Positions 10,849 through 18,445 of a DNA stretch of 64,000 nucleotides are shown one piece after another. The notes beneath the pieces are model-generated. The model did no database searches and was not told where the DNA came from. It saw nothing but the letters and a program-made list of their open reading frames with translations. Location: the NCBI GenBank assembly GCA_019459455.1, contig JAIBEX010000008.1:1-64000 (forward strand). The letters are read 5' to 3'. The translations under genes were made by a program, and so were the position numbers. The stretch's first letter is position 1. Each line of letters begins with the position of its first letter. Origin of the DNA: Weeksellaceae bacterium. Lineage in GTDB: Bacteria; Bacteroidota; Bacteroidia; Flavobacteriales; Weeksellaceae.

Positions 10849-10877
10849 AAAAAAAACAGCTTTTGTTAAAAAGCTGT
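10849..10877 (-). terminator. Rho-independent terminator of sucC
   Basis: On the minus strand ACAGCTTTT/AAAAGCTGT with a 4-base loop is followed by eight T, 25 bases after the sucC stop. Confidence 0.85.
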
Positions 10878-10902
10878 CTGTTTCTGAATGTTTTTAGGAA
10901 TT

Positions 10903-12099
10903 TTAGTGACCTAGAACTTCTTTCACTTTATTCGCTGCCTCTTCCAGGGTAATGGCGGAATGAACCGGCAACCCTGAATTGTCAATCAATTGTTTTGCTT
11001 CAACTGCATTCGTCCCTTGCAGACGGACGATCAAAGGAACAGGAAGGCTGCCCATCGCTTTGTATGCGTCAACAACACCCTGCGCAACTCTGTCGCAGCG
11101 GACGATTCCACCGAAGATATTGATTAGGATTGCTTTTACGTTTGGATCTTTCAGGATGATTCCGAAAGCTTTCTGAACCCTTTCAGCATCTGCAGTTCCT
11201 CCAACATCCAGGAAGTTGGCAGGATTTCCGCCGGAAAGTTTAATGATGTCCATGGTCGCCATCGCCAGACCGGCCCCGTTTACCATACAGGCAACATCTC
11301 CGTCCAGTTTAACAAAATTAAGACCTGCTTCACCAGCTTCCACATCGGTAGGATCCTCTTCTCTGGTGTCTCTCAAAGCTTCAAGATCTTTATGACGGAA
11401 CAGTCCGTTGCCATCCAAAGTAACCTTAGCATCAACCGCGATGATTTTGTCATCTGAAGTCTTCAGGACCGGGTTGATCTCAAAAAGAGAAGCATCAATC
11501 CCTACATATGCATTATACAGATTCGTAATGAATTTCGTAAATTCCTTGAATGCATTCCCGCTCAGACCAAGATTGAAGGCAATCTTGCGCGCCTGGAAAC
11601 CCTGAAGTCCCAATGCAGGATCAATCACTTCTTTGTGGATCAGATGAGGGGTCACTTCCGCCACATGCTCAATATCCATTCCACCTTCGGTAGAATAAAC
11701 CACGGTGTTTTTACCAAGAGCCCTGTCCAGAAGGATAGAAACATAAAATTCCTTTGTTTCGGTTTCGCCAGGGTAATAAACATCTTCTGCCACCAGTACG
11801 AAGTTTACCTTCTTGCCTTCCGCAGAAGTCTGAGGAGTAACGAGCTGCATCCCGATGATGTTCTGTGCATTTTCCTTCAGTTTGTCCAGATTTGGTGAGA
11901 ACTTCACGCCGCCGCCTTTTCCGCGGCCGCCTGCATGTACCTGGGCTTTAACCACCCAACCTTCTGCACCGCCGGTCATTTCTTTCAATTTATTGGCTGC
12001 ATCTACTGCTTCATCCACATTATTGGCAATAAAACCGCGCTGGATATTAACGCCGTATTTCGCTAAAATCTCTTTTGACTGATACTCGTGAAGATTCAT
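10903..12099 (-). CDS. sucC: Succinyl-CoA synthetase beta subunit (ADP-forming)
   Basis: TCA-cycle enzyme subunit that binds nucleotide and succinate. 398 residues. The N-terminal ATP-grasp domain opens MNLHEYQSKEILAKYGV and has the QVHAGGRGKGGGV nucleotide loop near 52. The C-terminal ligase domain has the GGTADAERV and NIFGGIVRCDRVA segments, the latter forming the power helix and the subunit contact. No sucD lies next to it, so the alpha subunit must be encoded elsewhere, as is common in flavobacteria. It has its own terminator and a possible -7 box TAAATTTGT at 12133-12141 on the minus strand. Confidence 0.97.
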   Translation of the reverse strand: MNLHEYQSKEILAKYGVNIQRGFIANNVDEAVDAANKLKEMTGGAEGWVVKAQVHAGGRGKGGGVKFSPNLDKLKENAQNIIGMQLVTPQTSAEGKKVNFVLVAEDVYYPGETETKEFYVSILLDRALGKNTVVYSTEGGMDIEHVAEVTPHLIHKEVIDPALGLQGFQARKIAFNLGLSGNAFKEFTKFITNLYNAYVGIDASLFEINPVLKTSDDKIIAVDAKVTLDGNGLFRHKDLEALRDTREEDPTDVEAGEAGLNFVKLDGDVACMVNGAGLAMATMDIIKLSGGNPANFLDVGGTADAERVQKAFGIILKDPNVKAILINIFGGIVRCDRVAQGVVDAYKAMGSLPVPLIVRLQGTNAVEAKQLIDNSGLPVHSAITLEEAANKVKEVLGH

Positions 12100-12180
12100 A
12101 TTATTTTAATTAGAATTTATTTTTTAAGATTTACAAATTTAAGAAAAGTTTGGAAGATGGAAGCCGGATGATGGAAGTTT

Positions 12181-12441
12181 TTAATAGTTCCTGCCGACTT
12201 CTCTGCAGATCTCCATATATTCGTCCGGCATTTTGCTGAACACCCCCTCTTCATAATATTCATCGGTATGCGGGATATAGATGCTGTACTTCTTTCCCAG
12301 CGGAATAAGCGGGATGAAGAAAAGTTCAAAATAATTTTTATAGACCGTGATCACGGCGTTGACCTCAAAACCGTTTTTCATGATCTTGCGCTGCTCTTTG
12401 CCTACGGGCTTTCTATTGAGTCCAAAAATGAAAAAAAACAT
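12181..12441 (-). CDS. Small protein resembling zinc-ribbon family, without the zinc cysteines
   Basis: 86 residues. The opening FFFIFGLNRKPVG and the core YFELFFIPLIPLGKKYSIYI resemble the short Bacteroidota zinc-ribbon proteins that read FFIFG...WFTLFFIPxIP. The CxxC pairs that define those proteins are missing: there is only one cysteine, near the end. It lies last in the unit HMG-CoA reductase / 56-aa membrane protein / DUF423 protein, 32 bases after the DUF423 gene. An overlapping frame at 12117-12329 codes nothing recognisable. Function unknown. Confidence 0.6.
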   Translation of the reverse strand: MFFFIFGLNRKPVGKEQRKIMKNGFEVNAVITVYKNYFELFFIPLIPLGKKYSIYIPHTDEYYEEGVFSKMPDEYMEICREVGRNY

Positions 12442-12473
12442 AATCGGGTTTTAAAGGGTCAACCAATTTTATC

Positions 12474-12860
12474 TTATGGCCTGTTTTTAATGAAATAAAA
12501 AATAAGCATCGCCCAAGAAATAATCATCAGCAGTCCTCCAACAGGTGTAACAGGTCCGAGAAATTTGAAATTCACACCTGAAACGTCGCTGAAGCTTAAA
12601 AGATAGATGCTGAATGAAAAAATAAACGTTCCGGCAATCATCAGGATTGAAATCCATTTCTCCGATGGGCTTTCAAATTTCAGGATGTATCCCACAATAA
12701 GCAGGAAGAGGGCAGAGTACATCTGATACCTGACGCCGGTTTCGAAACTTTGCAGTTTATCCACAGATAAAACTTTTTTCAGTGCATGCGCGCCAAAAGC
12801 GCCTAATATCACCGAAAGCAGTCCGTAAACGCCACCGATGACCAATGTAAATGTCTTCAT
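12474..12860 (-). CDS. DUF423 family small inner-membrane protein
   Basis: 128 residues with four predicted membrane helices (about 4-24, 47-63, 70-88 and 99-122). The conserved opening GGVYGLLSVILGAFGAHALK and the closing FLGPVTPVGGLLMIISW are typical of DUF423 (YgdD-like) proteins, whose function is not known. It starts one base after the 56-residue membrane protein ends, so the two are surely cotranscribed. Confidence 0.9.
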   Translation of the reverse strand: MKTFTLVIGGVYGLLSVILGAFGAHALKKVLSVDKLQSFETGVRYQMYSALFLLIVGYILKFESPSEKWISILMIAGTFIFSFSIYLLSFSDVSGVNFKFLGPVTPVGGLLMIISWAMLIFYFIKNRP

Positions 12861-12861
12861 A

Positions 12862-13032
12862 TTATAATTCTCCTTTTTGATACATAATGATGAGTTTCCC
12901 GAGTAGGGTTAAAACTCCGACGGCAATTAAAAGCCACGAAAACTTTTTCGCTGAGGCAAAGCCCGGATCATTTGTGACCCGCAGAAAGATGCCGAAAATA
13001 AGCAGCAGCGCTGCCAGAACAATTCCAACCAT
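12862..13032 (-). CDS. Small two-helix membrane protein (56 aa)
   Basis: A 56-residue reading frame, read directly from the minus strand. It opens MVGIVLAALLLIFGIFLRV, has the central stretch FSWLLIAVGVLTLLGKLII, and ends KGEL. It has two hydrophobic helices joined by a short polar loop (NDPGFASAKK). The ATG lies 1 base after the HMG-CoA reductase stop, and its TAA lies 1 base before the DUF423 start. This tight packing, with full-length coding continuity, supports it as real. I do not recognise a family; small flavobacterial membrane proteins of this shape are common. Confidence 0.75.
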   Translation of the reverse strand: MVGIVLAALLLIFGIFLRVTNDPGFASAKKFSWLLIAVGVLTLLGKLIIMYQKGEL

Positions 13033-13033
13033 C

Positions 13034-14362
13034 CTATTTGTTTCTTAAACTGTTAAACTGACTGATGACTTCGTGGTGGGTTACCGTTTTGTCCTTGAAA
13101 TAGGTTACAAAATGATTCTTTTCCTCATCAGTTGCGCCCAATTGGTTCAGGATGTTCAGAAGGTGCATTTTCATGTGGCCTTTCTGGATTCCCGTGGTGA
13201 CCAGAGAGCGGAGTGCAGCAAAATTCTGTGCAAGACCCGACACCGCAAGTATGCTCATCAGTTCCTGAGCCGAAGGTTTCCCGAGCAAAGCCAGAGAAAA
13301 TTTTACCAGCGGATGCAGGTTGGTCAGACCGCCGACAACCCCCACGGAAATCGGCAAATCGATCCAGAACCTGAAAATACCGTCGTCAATGGTGCAGTGG
13401 GTCAAACTCGTATATTTCCCGTCTTTTGCGGCGTAGGCATGAGCGCAGGCTTCTGTTGCACGGAAATCATTTCCGGTCGCGATCACCACAGCATCCACAC
13501 CATTCATTACACCTTTGTTATGAGTAGTCGCACGGAACGGTTCAATTTCGGCAATAGTGACCGCTCTTTTGAATTTTGCTGCAAATTCCTCGTTCGAGAT
13601 TCCGCTGTCATCCTTTAAATCCTCAATTCTACATGATACCTCCGCCCTTACGATACAGTCGGGGGTGAAATTTGATAAAATATTCATGACAATCTGAATT
13701 GAATCCTTTTCCTCAGACGTGAAGGCTTCCTCGTTCGCCACCTCCTCCCGCAGGGTTCTTCCAAACTGCTCCAGACAGGAATTGATGAAATTGGCGCCCA
13801 TGGAATCCACCGTGTCAAAACTGGCTTTAAGCTGGAAATAGTTTTCAAGATCTGCGGTTTTATCAATGAGACGGATATTCAGAATACCTCCGCCGCGGTT
13901 GCGCATGTTCTTTGTAATGTCTTCAGTGGCTTCAAACAGTCTTTTCTTCAGTTTGAAATTGAAGAAATGCTGTAGTTTATGCGGTTCAACATTGATGATG
14001 AAATGCGTGTGCCCCAATTTTTTAGTGTTGATGATGGTGGTTTTGAACCCACCTTTGTCAATCCAGAACTTTGCTGATTTGGACGCGGCTGCCACCACCG
14101 AACTTTCCTCTACAGCCATTGGAAGCGCCAGGAGTTTCCCGTCAATTAAGAAATTGGGTGCAATTCCGTAGGGCATATAAAAATTGGAAATCGTGTTTTC
14201 CGAGAATTCTTCGTGCAGTTTTTGCAGGGTGGGGTCAGCGTTCCAGTATTGCTGCAGTATTTGCTCATAACTGTGGTCATCGCTCAGGTATTCTTTTATA
14301 AGCCAGTCAATTTTTCGCTGTTTTGAAAGTTTGGAGAAACCCTCCACCGGTTGCTGATTCAT
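13034..14362 (-). CDS. Hydroxymethylglutaryl-CoA reductase, class II
   Basis: 442 residues from the ATG at 14362. A longer frame reaches 14530, but its extra 56 residues are arginine/proline-rich and unlike the family, whereas MNQQPVEGFSKLSKQRKIDWL is the usual start. It reduces HMG-CoA to mevalonate for isoprenoid synthesis, as expected in flavobacteria that use the mevalonate route. Seen: VEESSVVAAASKSAKFW with the catalytic glutamate, the VDSMGANF motif, THNKGVMNG with the catalytic lysine, ATGNDFRA, and the C-terminal GHMKMHL with the catalytic histidine. Class II enzymes can run in either direction. First gene of a four-gene unit. Confidence 0.93.
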   Translation of the reverse strand: MNQQPVEGFSKLSKQRKIDWLIKEYLSDDHSYEQILQQYWNADPTLQKLHEEFSENTISNFYMPYGIAPNFLIDGKLLALPMAVEESSVVAAASKSAKFWIDKGGFKTTIINTKKLGHTHFIINVEPHKLQHFFNFKLKKRLFEATEDITKNMRNRGGGILNIRLIDKTADLENYFQLKASFDTVDSMGANFINSCLEQFGRTLREEVANEEAFTSEEKDSIQIVMNILSNFTPDCIVRAEVSCRIEDLKDDSGISNEEFAAKFKRAVTIAEIEPFRATTHNKGVMNGVDAVVIATGNDFRATEACAHAYAAKDGKYTSLTHCTIDDGIFRFWIDLPISVGVVGGLTNLHPLVKFSLALLGKPSAQELMSILAVSGLAQNFAALRSLVTTGIQKGHMKMHLLNILNQLGATDEEKNHFVTYFKDKTVTHHEVISQFNSLRNK

Positions 14363-14462
14363 GGAAAATGATTTGAGTTTCAAAGATAGGGAATTTGTGC
14401 GGACGACCGTAGAAATCCCTTGATGAAATGGAAGCACTAGGGTTAACGTGATGGTTCGGGGT

Positions 14463-15338
14463 TTAGCTCTCTCCGGGTTCAGCTGTAGGGGTAATCTGCG
14501 TCTGTGTGGCCATAATAATTCCCTCCGCATCCAGTCTGCGCTTTATTTTCATCAGGGCTTCACTTCTCACTGAAGGGATCCGCTCGCCGGTTTTCATCTG
14601 GAAACGCACTTCAAGGAAGAAAATTCCCAGGCTTTGTTTAAGGAAAATAACCTCAGCATTATCTACATTCTCTGCAAAATCAAACGTCTTAATCTCATCC
14701 ATTATGACTTGCTTCACCCGGTCCAGATCCTCATTGTTCGGAATCTCAAAATCAATGAACACTTTTCTCTGTGAAGACGCGGAATAGTTGATGAATGGTG
14801 CGCTGAAGATGAGCTGGTTTGGGACGTAGACTTTCTTTCCCTCGTCGGTAATTATTTTGGTTGTCAGGAAGCCTACATCTTCCACCACACCTGTAATGCC
14901 TTTTATTGAAACATAATCCCCGACCGAAAAGGCCTTATCGAAGTTGATCATCATTCCCGAAAACATGGAAGAAACCAAATCCTTCAGGGCAACACCCGCA
15001 ATGACCCCTGCAACGCCCAGACTCCCGATGAACTTCAGTACGAAACCACCCAAACCCATGATTTCAAAGGCGATGAAGGCTCCTATAAGGATAATGAGGA
15101 ATTTGAAGGCCCCGATGAGGGTGACCACTGAATTGTTCCTGCTTTTCGGAAAAAATCGCTGAAATACCGCGACCGCCGCCTTGCTGAGGTAAGAACTCAT
15201 AAGAATAATGAGGAGGAAAACGATGATTCCTACCACGATGCTGGGCGTAGTTTCTGCAAATTTCGTATACCACCGTTCAAAGACCTGGTAAACGATGTCT
15301 GCGTATTTTCTATTGATTACGAGTGAAGTCATTTTCAA
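14463..15338 (-). CDS. MscS-family mechanosensitive ion channel
   Basis: 291 residues. Three membrane helices near 32-52, 74-94 and 98-125; the last is the glycine/alanine-rich pore helix (LKFIGSLGVAGVIAGVALKDLV). The beta domain follows (FSVGDYVSIKGITGVVEDVGFLTT, then VYVPNQLIFSAPFINYS), and then the alpha/beta cytoplasmic vestibule. It should open under membrane tension to release solutes during hypo-osmotic shock. It is a small-conductance type of minimal size. It lies about 100 bases upstream of the HMG-CoA reductase start on the same strand; cotranscription is possible. Confidence 0.92.
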   Translation of the reverse strand: MKMTSLVINRKYADIVYQVFERWYTKFAETTPSIVVGIIVFLLIILMSSYLSKAAVAVFQRFFPKSRNNSVVTLIGAFKFLIILIGAFIAFEIMGLGGFVLKFIGSLGVAGVIAGVALKDLVSSMFSGMMINFDKAFSVGDYVSIKGITGVVEDVGFLTTKIITDEGKKVYVPNQLIFSAPFINYSASSQRKVFIDFEIPNNEDLDRVKQVIMDEIKTFDFAENVDNAEVIFLKQSLGIFFLEVRFQMKTGERIPSVRSEALMKIKRRLDAEGIIMATQTQITPTAEPGES

Positions 15339-15440
15339 ATGTACCGAAAATTATAAAGAATGGTTAAGAACCTCAAAAATACAATTGTTACATTGTTCAC
15401 CATGTATTTTTATACAGGTAGAGGGGTGTGACGGTAAATA

Positions 15441-15965
15441 TTACTGAAAAAACACCATGATGACGGCCAGTATAAAGCCTATACCCGCATAAATCATCCC
15501 CCGGCGGAACGCTTTCGACTTAAAATTAAACATCCAGAAGGATGAGATAACAAAGAAGAAAAGCACGAGACCGAAAATGGTATTCAGTGATGCATAACGG
15601 TGAGTTGAGGTGGACTTATGCAGTTCGTTGAATTTCTCCAGCACAAATGGCAACTGCATTTTGGAGTATTTTGCCTCGCCTGTCTTTACGTTGTAGGTCC
15701 CGTCCTTGAATTGCTGGATGTCACCTTCACTTCCTTTAAATTCCAGATTACGCATCTTGATTTCTTTGGCCAGTTCTTTTTCCGTCAGGTTTGGTTTCAG
15801 GACTATTTCATACTTGTTTTCCTTTTTCAGCAGGTTGGTATCCCGGTAAATAAGCAAAACGCCGCTGATCGCATAAACGGCCATGATTCCCGCCGTAAAA
15901 TAACCCAGGTAGCGGTGCAGGATTCTCATGGTGGCTTTTACGTTGGTTTTTTTCTTTCGTTCCAT
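15441..15965 (-). CDS. PepSY-associated membrane protein, likely ferric-siderophore reductase type
   Basis: 174 residues. An N-terminal helix (LHRYLGYFTAGIMAVYAISGVLLIY, about 15-40) is followed by a periplasmic PepSY-like region, then a second histidine-containing segment (LHKSTSTHRYASLN) and two C-terminal helices. Histidines at the helix edges (H16, H117, H123) could ligate haem. It lies 91 bases after the siderophore receptor on the same strand, and PepSY_TM proteins next to such receptors often reduce ferric siderophores. That role is inferred from position. It is shorter than the four-helix PepSY_TM reductases. Confidence 0.8.
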   Translation of the reverse strand: MERKKKTNVKATMRILHRYLGYFTAGIMAVYAISGVLLIYRDTNLLKKENKYEIVLKPNLTEKELAKEIKMRNLEFKGSEGDIQQFKDGTYNVKTGEAKYSKMQLPFVLEKFNELHKSTSTHRYASLNTIFGLVLFFFVISSFWMFNFKSKAFRRGMIYAGIGFILAVIMVFFQ

Positions 15966-16056
15966 AATTTATTGTTTTTTATAGTAGTTTAGTTGTTGAA
16001 TGATAAAAGTGGAAACCGAAATTCCCACTATTTACCGTCTTTGATTTGATATGAAA

Positions 16057-18291
16057 TTAGAGTTTATATGTCAGTGTGAAGTAGTAATTCCTTGGTGTGA
16101 TTGGGTTTACGGAGTAGTTTTCATGATAATTGTATTCCACAACATCAAACAGGTTTCCCACTTTTCCCATGATCGAGAATCTTTCCCATTCGTAACCCAG
16201 CGTTAATGAGGCGCTAACGTAATCCCCGACTTCGAGCAATCTTGAAACCCCGTTTCTTCCGTCCAGGGTCTCCTTAGTATCATTCCATCCCGCAATCCGG
16301 TCTCCCACGAAATAAACGCCTGCACCGAGTTTAAGTCCCTTAACATAATTGGCAAAGGTGTAGAATACTGAAGCGTTAGCGGTAGTGGCAGGAGTCCTGA
16401 CCAGTCTCTGGTTTTCTACATATCCAAAGGTTTCAGGCGTATCCAGGTAAACGGAATGATTATACGATGCTCCGGCGATAATGGAAAGGTTTGGTAATGG
16501 ATTTCCGGTAACATCCAGTTCAACCCCACGGCTCCGCATCTTGCCGGCGAAATCCTTAATGGTGGAGTCTACATTGGCAGTGCCATCAGCCTTGAACTCC
16601 GCAGTCTGATAAAAATTTCTGTTGTCTATCTGATAGAGTGAAAGGTTCAGAGCGACTGCATTATTCCAGAAATTCTTTTTCATGCCCACTTCAAATTGAT
16701 CGATAATCGACGGGGTTAGCGAATTTCCGTAGATGTCCTGCCCGGTGTTTGCGGAGAATGAGTTTGTATAGGTCGCGAAAACAGAAAGGTGGTCATTGGG
16801 CATATACACGAGCCCTCCTTTTGGGGAGAATGCACGGTCTACCGTACCCGCACCTCTGGTTTCCGTATTCCCCACGAAATCTTTTTTCACTGATGTTTTA
16901 TTTTCAATATAAGACCACCGTAAACCAGCCAATACTTTCAGATGTTTAGTGATTCCTATAAAATCCTGGGCATAGATACCGAAACGCTGTGTTGGAATGC
17001 GGTTCCTGTCCTTTCTTTCTGCAAGTGGCATCGCTCCCGCAGCCCAGCTAGATGCGTCATCCAAATAAAGAAGACCCGCTCCGCCGTTGTTTCCGTAGAA
17101 GTAGGAGGTTCCGTAGGATTTGCCGCTGGTTGGGTTGAAGTAGGTGTATGAATCGGCAGTTCCGTAATCTCCGTCGGTCCCCACCAAAATTTTATGGTTT
17201 ATTTTACCCGTATTCACTTCACCGTTCAGGTTAATCTGAAGTCCTGTATAATTCTGTTCGTTATAGGTTCTGTTCAGCGGCCTGTTCCATTTCAGACGGT
17301 CTGCACTGTCATACGACCAGGTTACCCTTTCGGTGGAAAAATAGTCTTTTGTGTAATTTTGGAATGAAGCCACCGTATTGAGCGTCCAGAAATCGTTGAA
17401 CTGGTGGTTAAAGGTAATTCCTGCGGTAGCTTGCTGCACATTCTGAAACTGCCAGTCGGCACCAACAAAAGCGTTCCTTGGCAGGAAACTATTTAATGCG
17501 TAGGACTTATCCTTGTTTTCAATTGCGCCGATGCCGAAATCGGGGGTCAGGTCATGCTTCAGATAATCAGCCTCAATGATTAGTTGTGATTTTTCACCTA
17601 TGTTGAAGAGGAGGGAAGGATTGAAATAATATTTCTGAGATTCCACCACATCCCTGAAGCTTTCTGCAGTTTCATACGCACCATTTACCCGGAATGCTAC
17701 TTTTTCACTTAGAGGTCCGTAAAAATCAACCGTAGGCTTGTAGGTATTCCAGCTCCCGGCATTTAAAGCCACACTGCCTCCAAAATTGAAACGGGGTTTT
17801 TTAGTAATCAGGTTAACCACGCCGCCGGGCGCCACATTTCCATAAAGCATCGCATTTCCTCCTTTCAGCACTTCCACCCGCTCCAAACCGGACACTTCGG
17901 GGAATACGCCGCTGTTCATCCTTGCGCCGTTCTTGAAAATGTTGTCGTTTCCAAAGTTGAAACCCCTGCCCCCGAAACTGTCCTGTGAATTTCCCCTGGA
18001 GGAAGTAACGTACAGGCCGTTGACATTCTGTAAAACTTCGCTGAGCTGTTTTGCCTGCTGCTGCTCGATGATTTCATGAGTAACGATTGCAATAGGTTGT
18101 GGATTTTCCATCACCGTGAGGTTCGACTTGGCAGATAATGGTCTTGCCTTGTTTGGATTTCCCGTTTTATGAAGGTTGATGTCCTCAATCTGCTGGACTC
18201 TAAGGGTATCATTCTCAGGCACGAATTTCAGCTGAGCATTTGCAGAAACTGCCATAACCAATAATCCGAGCGAAACAATTTGCTTTTTCAT
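16057..18291 (-). CDS. TonB-dependent siderophore receptor
   Basis: 744-residue outer-membrane receptor. Signal peptide about 1-19 (AVSANAQ). The plug domain (about 60-175) contains IAIVTHEIIEQQQAKQLSEVL, GGRGFNFGNDNIF, the ERVEVLKGGNAMLYG motif and APGGVVNLITKKP. The beta-barrel follows and ends in the aromatic YYFTLTYKL expected for BamA recognition. It lacks the CarboxypepD-like N-terminal domain of SusC-type proteins, so it belongs to the FhuA/FpvA-like siderophore group. Two Fur-like palindromes flank its promoter, suggesting iron repression. Followed by a PepSY membrane protein. Confidence 0.93.
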   Translation of the reverse strand: MKKQIVSLGLLVMAVSANAQLKFVPENDTLRVQQIEDINLHKTGNPNKARPLSAKSNLTVMENPQPIAIVTHEIIEQQQAKQLSEVLQNVNGLYVTSSRGNSQDSFGGRGFNFGNDNIFKNGARMNSGVFPEVSGLERVEVLKGGNAMLYGNVAPGGVVNLITKKPRFNFGGSVALNAGSWNTYKPTVDFYGPLSEKVAFRVNGAYETAESFRDVVESQKYYFNPSLLFNIGEKSQLIIEADYLKHDLTPDFGIGAIENKDKSYALNSFLPRNAFVGADWQFQNVQQATAGITFNHQFNDFWTLNTVASFQNYTKDYFSTERVTWSYDSADRLKWNRPLNRTYNEQNYTGLQINLNGEVNTGKINHKILVGTDGDYGTADSYTYFNPTSGKSYGTSYFYGNNGGAGLLYLDDASSWAAGAMPLAERKDRNRIPTQRFGIYAQDFIGITKHLKVLAGLRWSYIENKTSVKKDFVGNTETRGAGTVDRAFSPKGGLVYMPNDHLSVFATYTNSFSANTGQDIYGNSLTPSIIDQFEVGMKKNFWNNAVALNLSLYQIDNRNFYQTAEFKADGTANVDSTIKDFAGKMRSRGVELDVTGNPLPNLSIIAGASYNHSVYLDTPETFGYVENQRLVRTPATTANASVFYTFANYVKGLKLGAGVYFVGDRIAGWNDTKETLDGRNGVSRLLEVGDYVSASLTLGYEWERFSIMGKVGNLFDVVEYNYHENYSVNPITPRNYYFTLTYKL

Positions 18292-18303
18292 TTACAAGTT
18301 TTT

Positions 18304-18322
18304 ATTTAGAATGAATTAAAAT
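18304..18322. promoter_or_regulatory. Fur-type palindrome near the receptor transcription start
   Basis: A 19-base imperfect 9-1-9 inverted repeat, ATTTAGAAT-G-AATTAAAAT. It sits 7 bases beyond the -7 box, over the expected start of transcription, a typical place for a repressor. Its left arm is the exact complement of the right arm of the second element at 18365-18383. Confidence 0.5.
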
Positions 18323-18328
18323 AACGAT

Positions 18329-18337
18329 GCAAATGTA
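18329..18337 (-). promoter_or_regulatory. Bacteroidota -7 promoter box of the siderophore receptor
   Basis: TACATTTGC on the minus strand matches TAnnTTTG, 38 bases before the receptor ATG and between the two Fur-like palindromes. Confidence 0.6.
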
Positions 18338-18364
18338 AAAAACACGTTAATTCCAGCCAAATTT

Positions 18365-18383
18365 ATTTTGAACTATTCTAAAT
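18365..18383. promoter_or_regulatory. Second Fur-type palindrome upstream of the receptor promoter
   Basis: ATTTTGAAC-T-ATTCTAAAT, again a 9-1-9 imperfect inverted repeat. It lies just upstream of where the -33 element would be, so a bound repressor would block the polymerase. Confidence 0.5.
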
Positions 18384-18445
18384 AATATTTAAAACGATTG
18401 TTTAAATAATTGAAAATGAGAATTTTTAATGATAACTGATATTTG

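Noticed and set aside
12117-12329. Frame overlapping the 86-residue zinc-ribbon-like gene
   Set aside because: Translation is unlike any protein family, and the overlapping frame 12181-12441 has a recognisable core and a better position in the operon.
14363-14530. N-terminal extension of HMG-CoA reductase
   Set aside because: Arginine/proline-rich and reaching into the MscS gene end; the family starts at the ATG at 14362.
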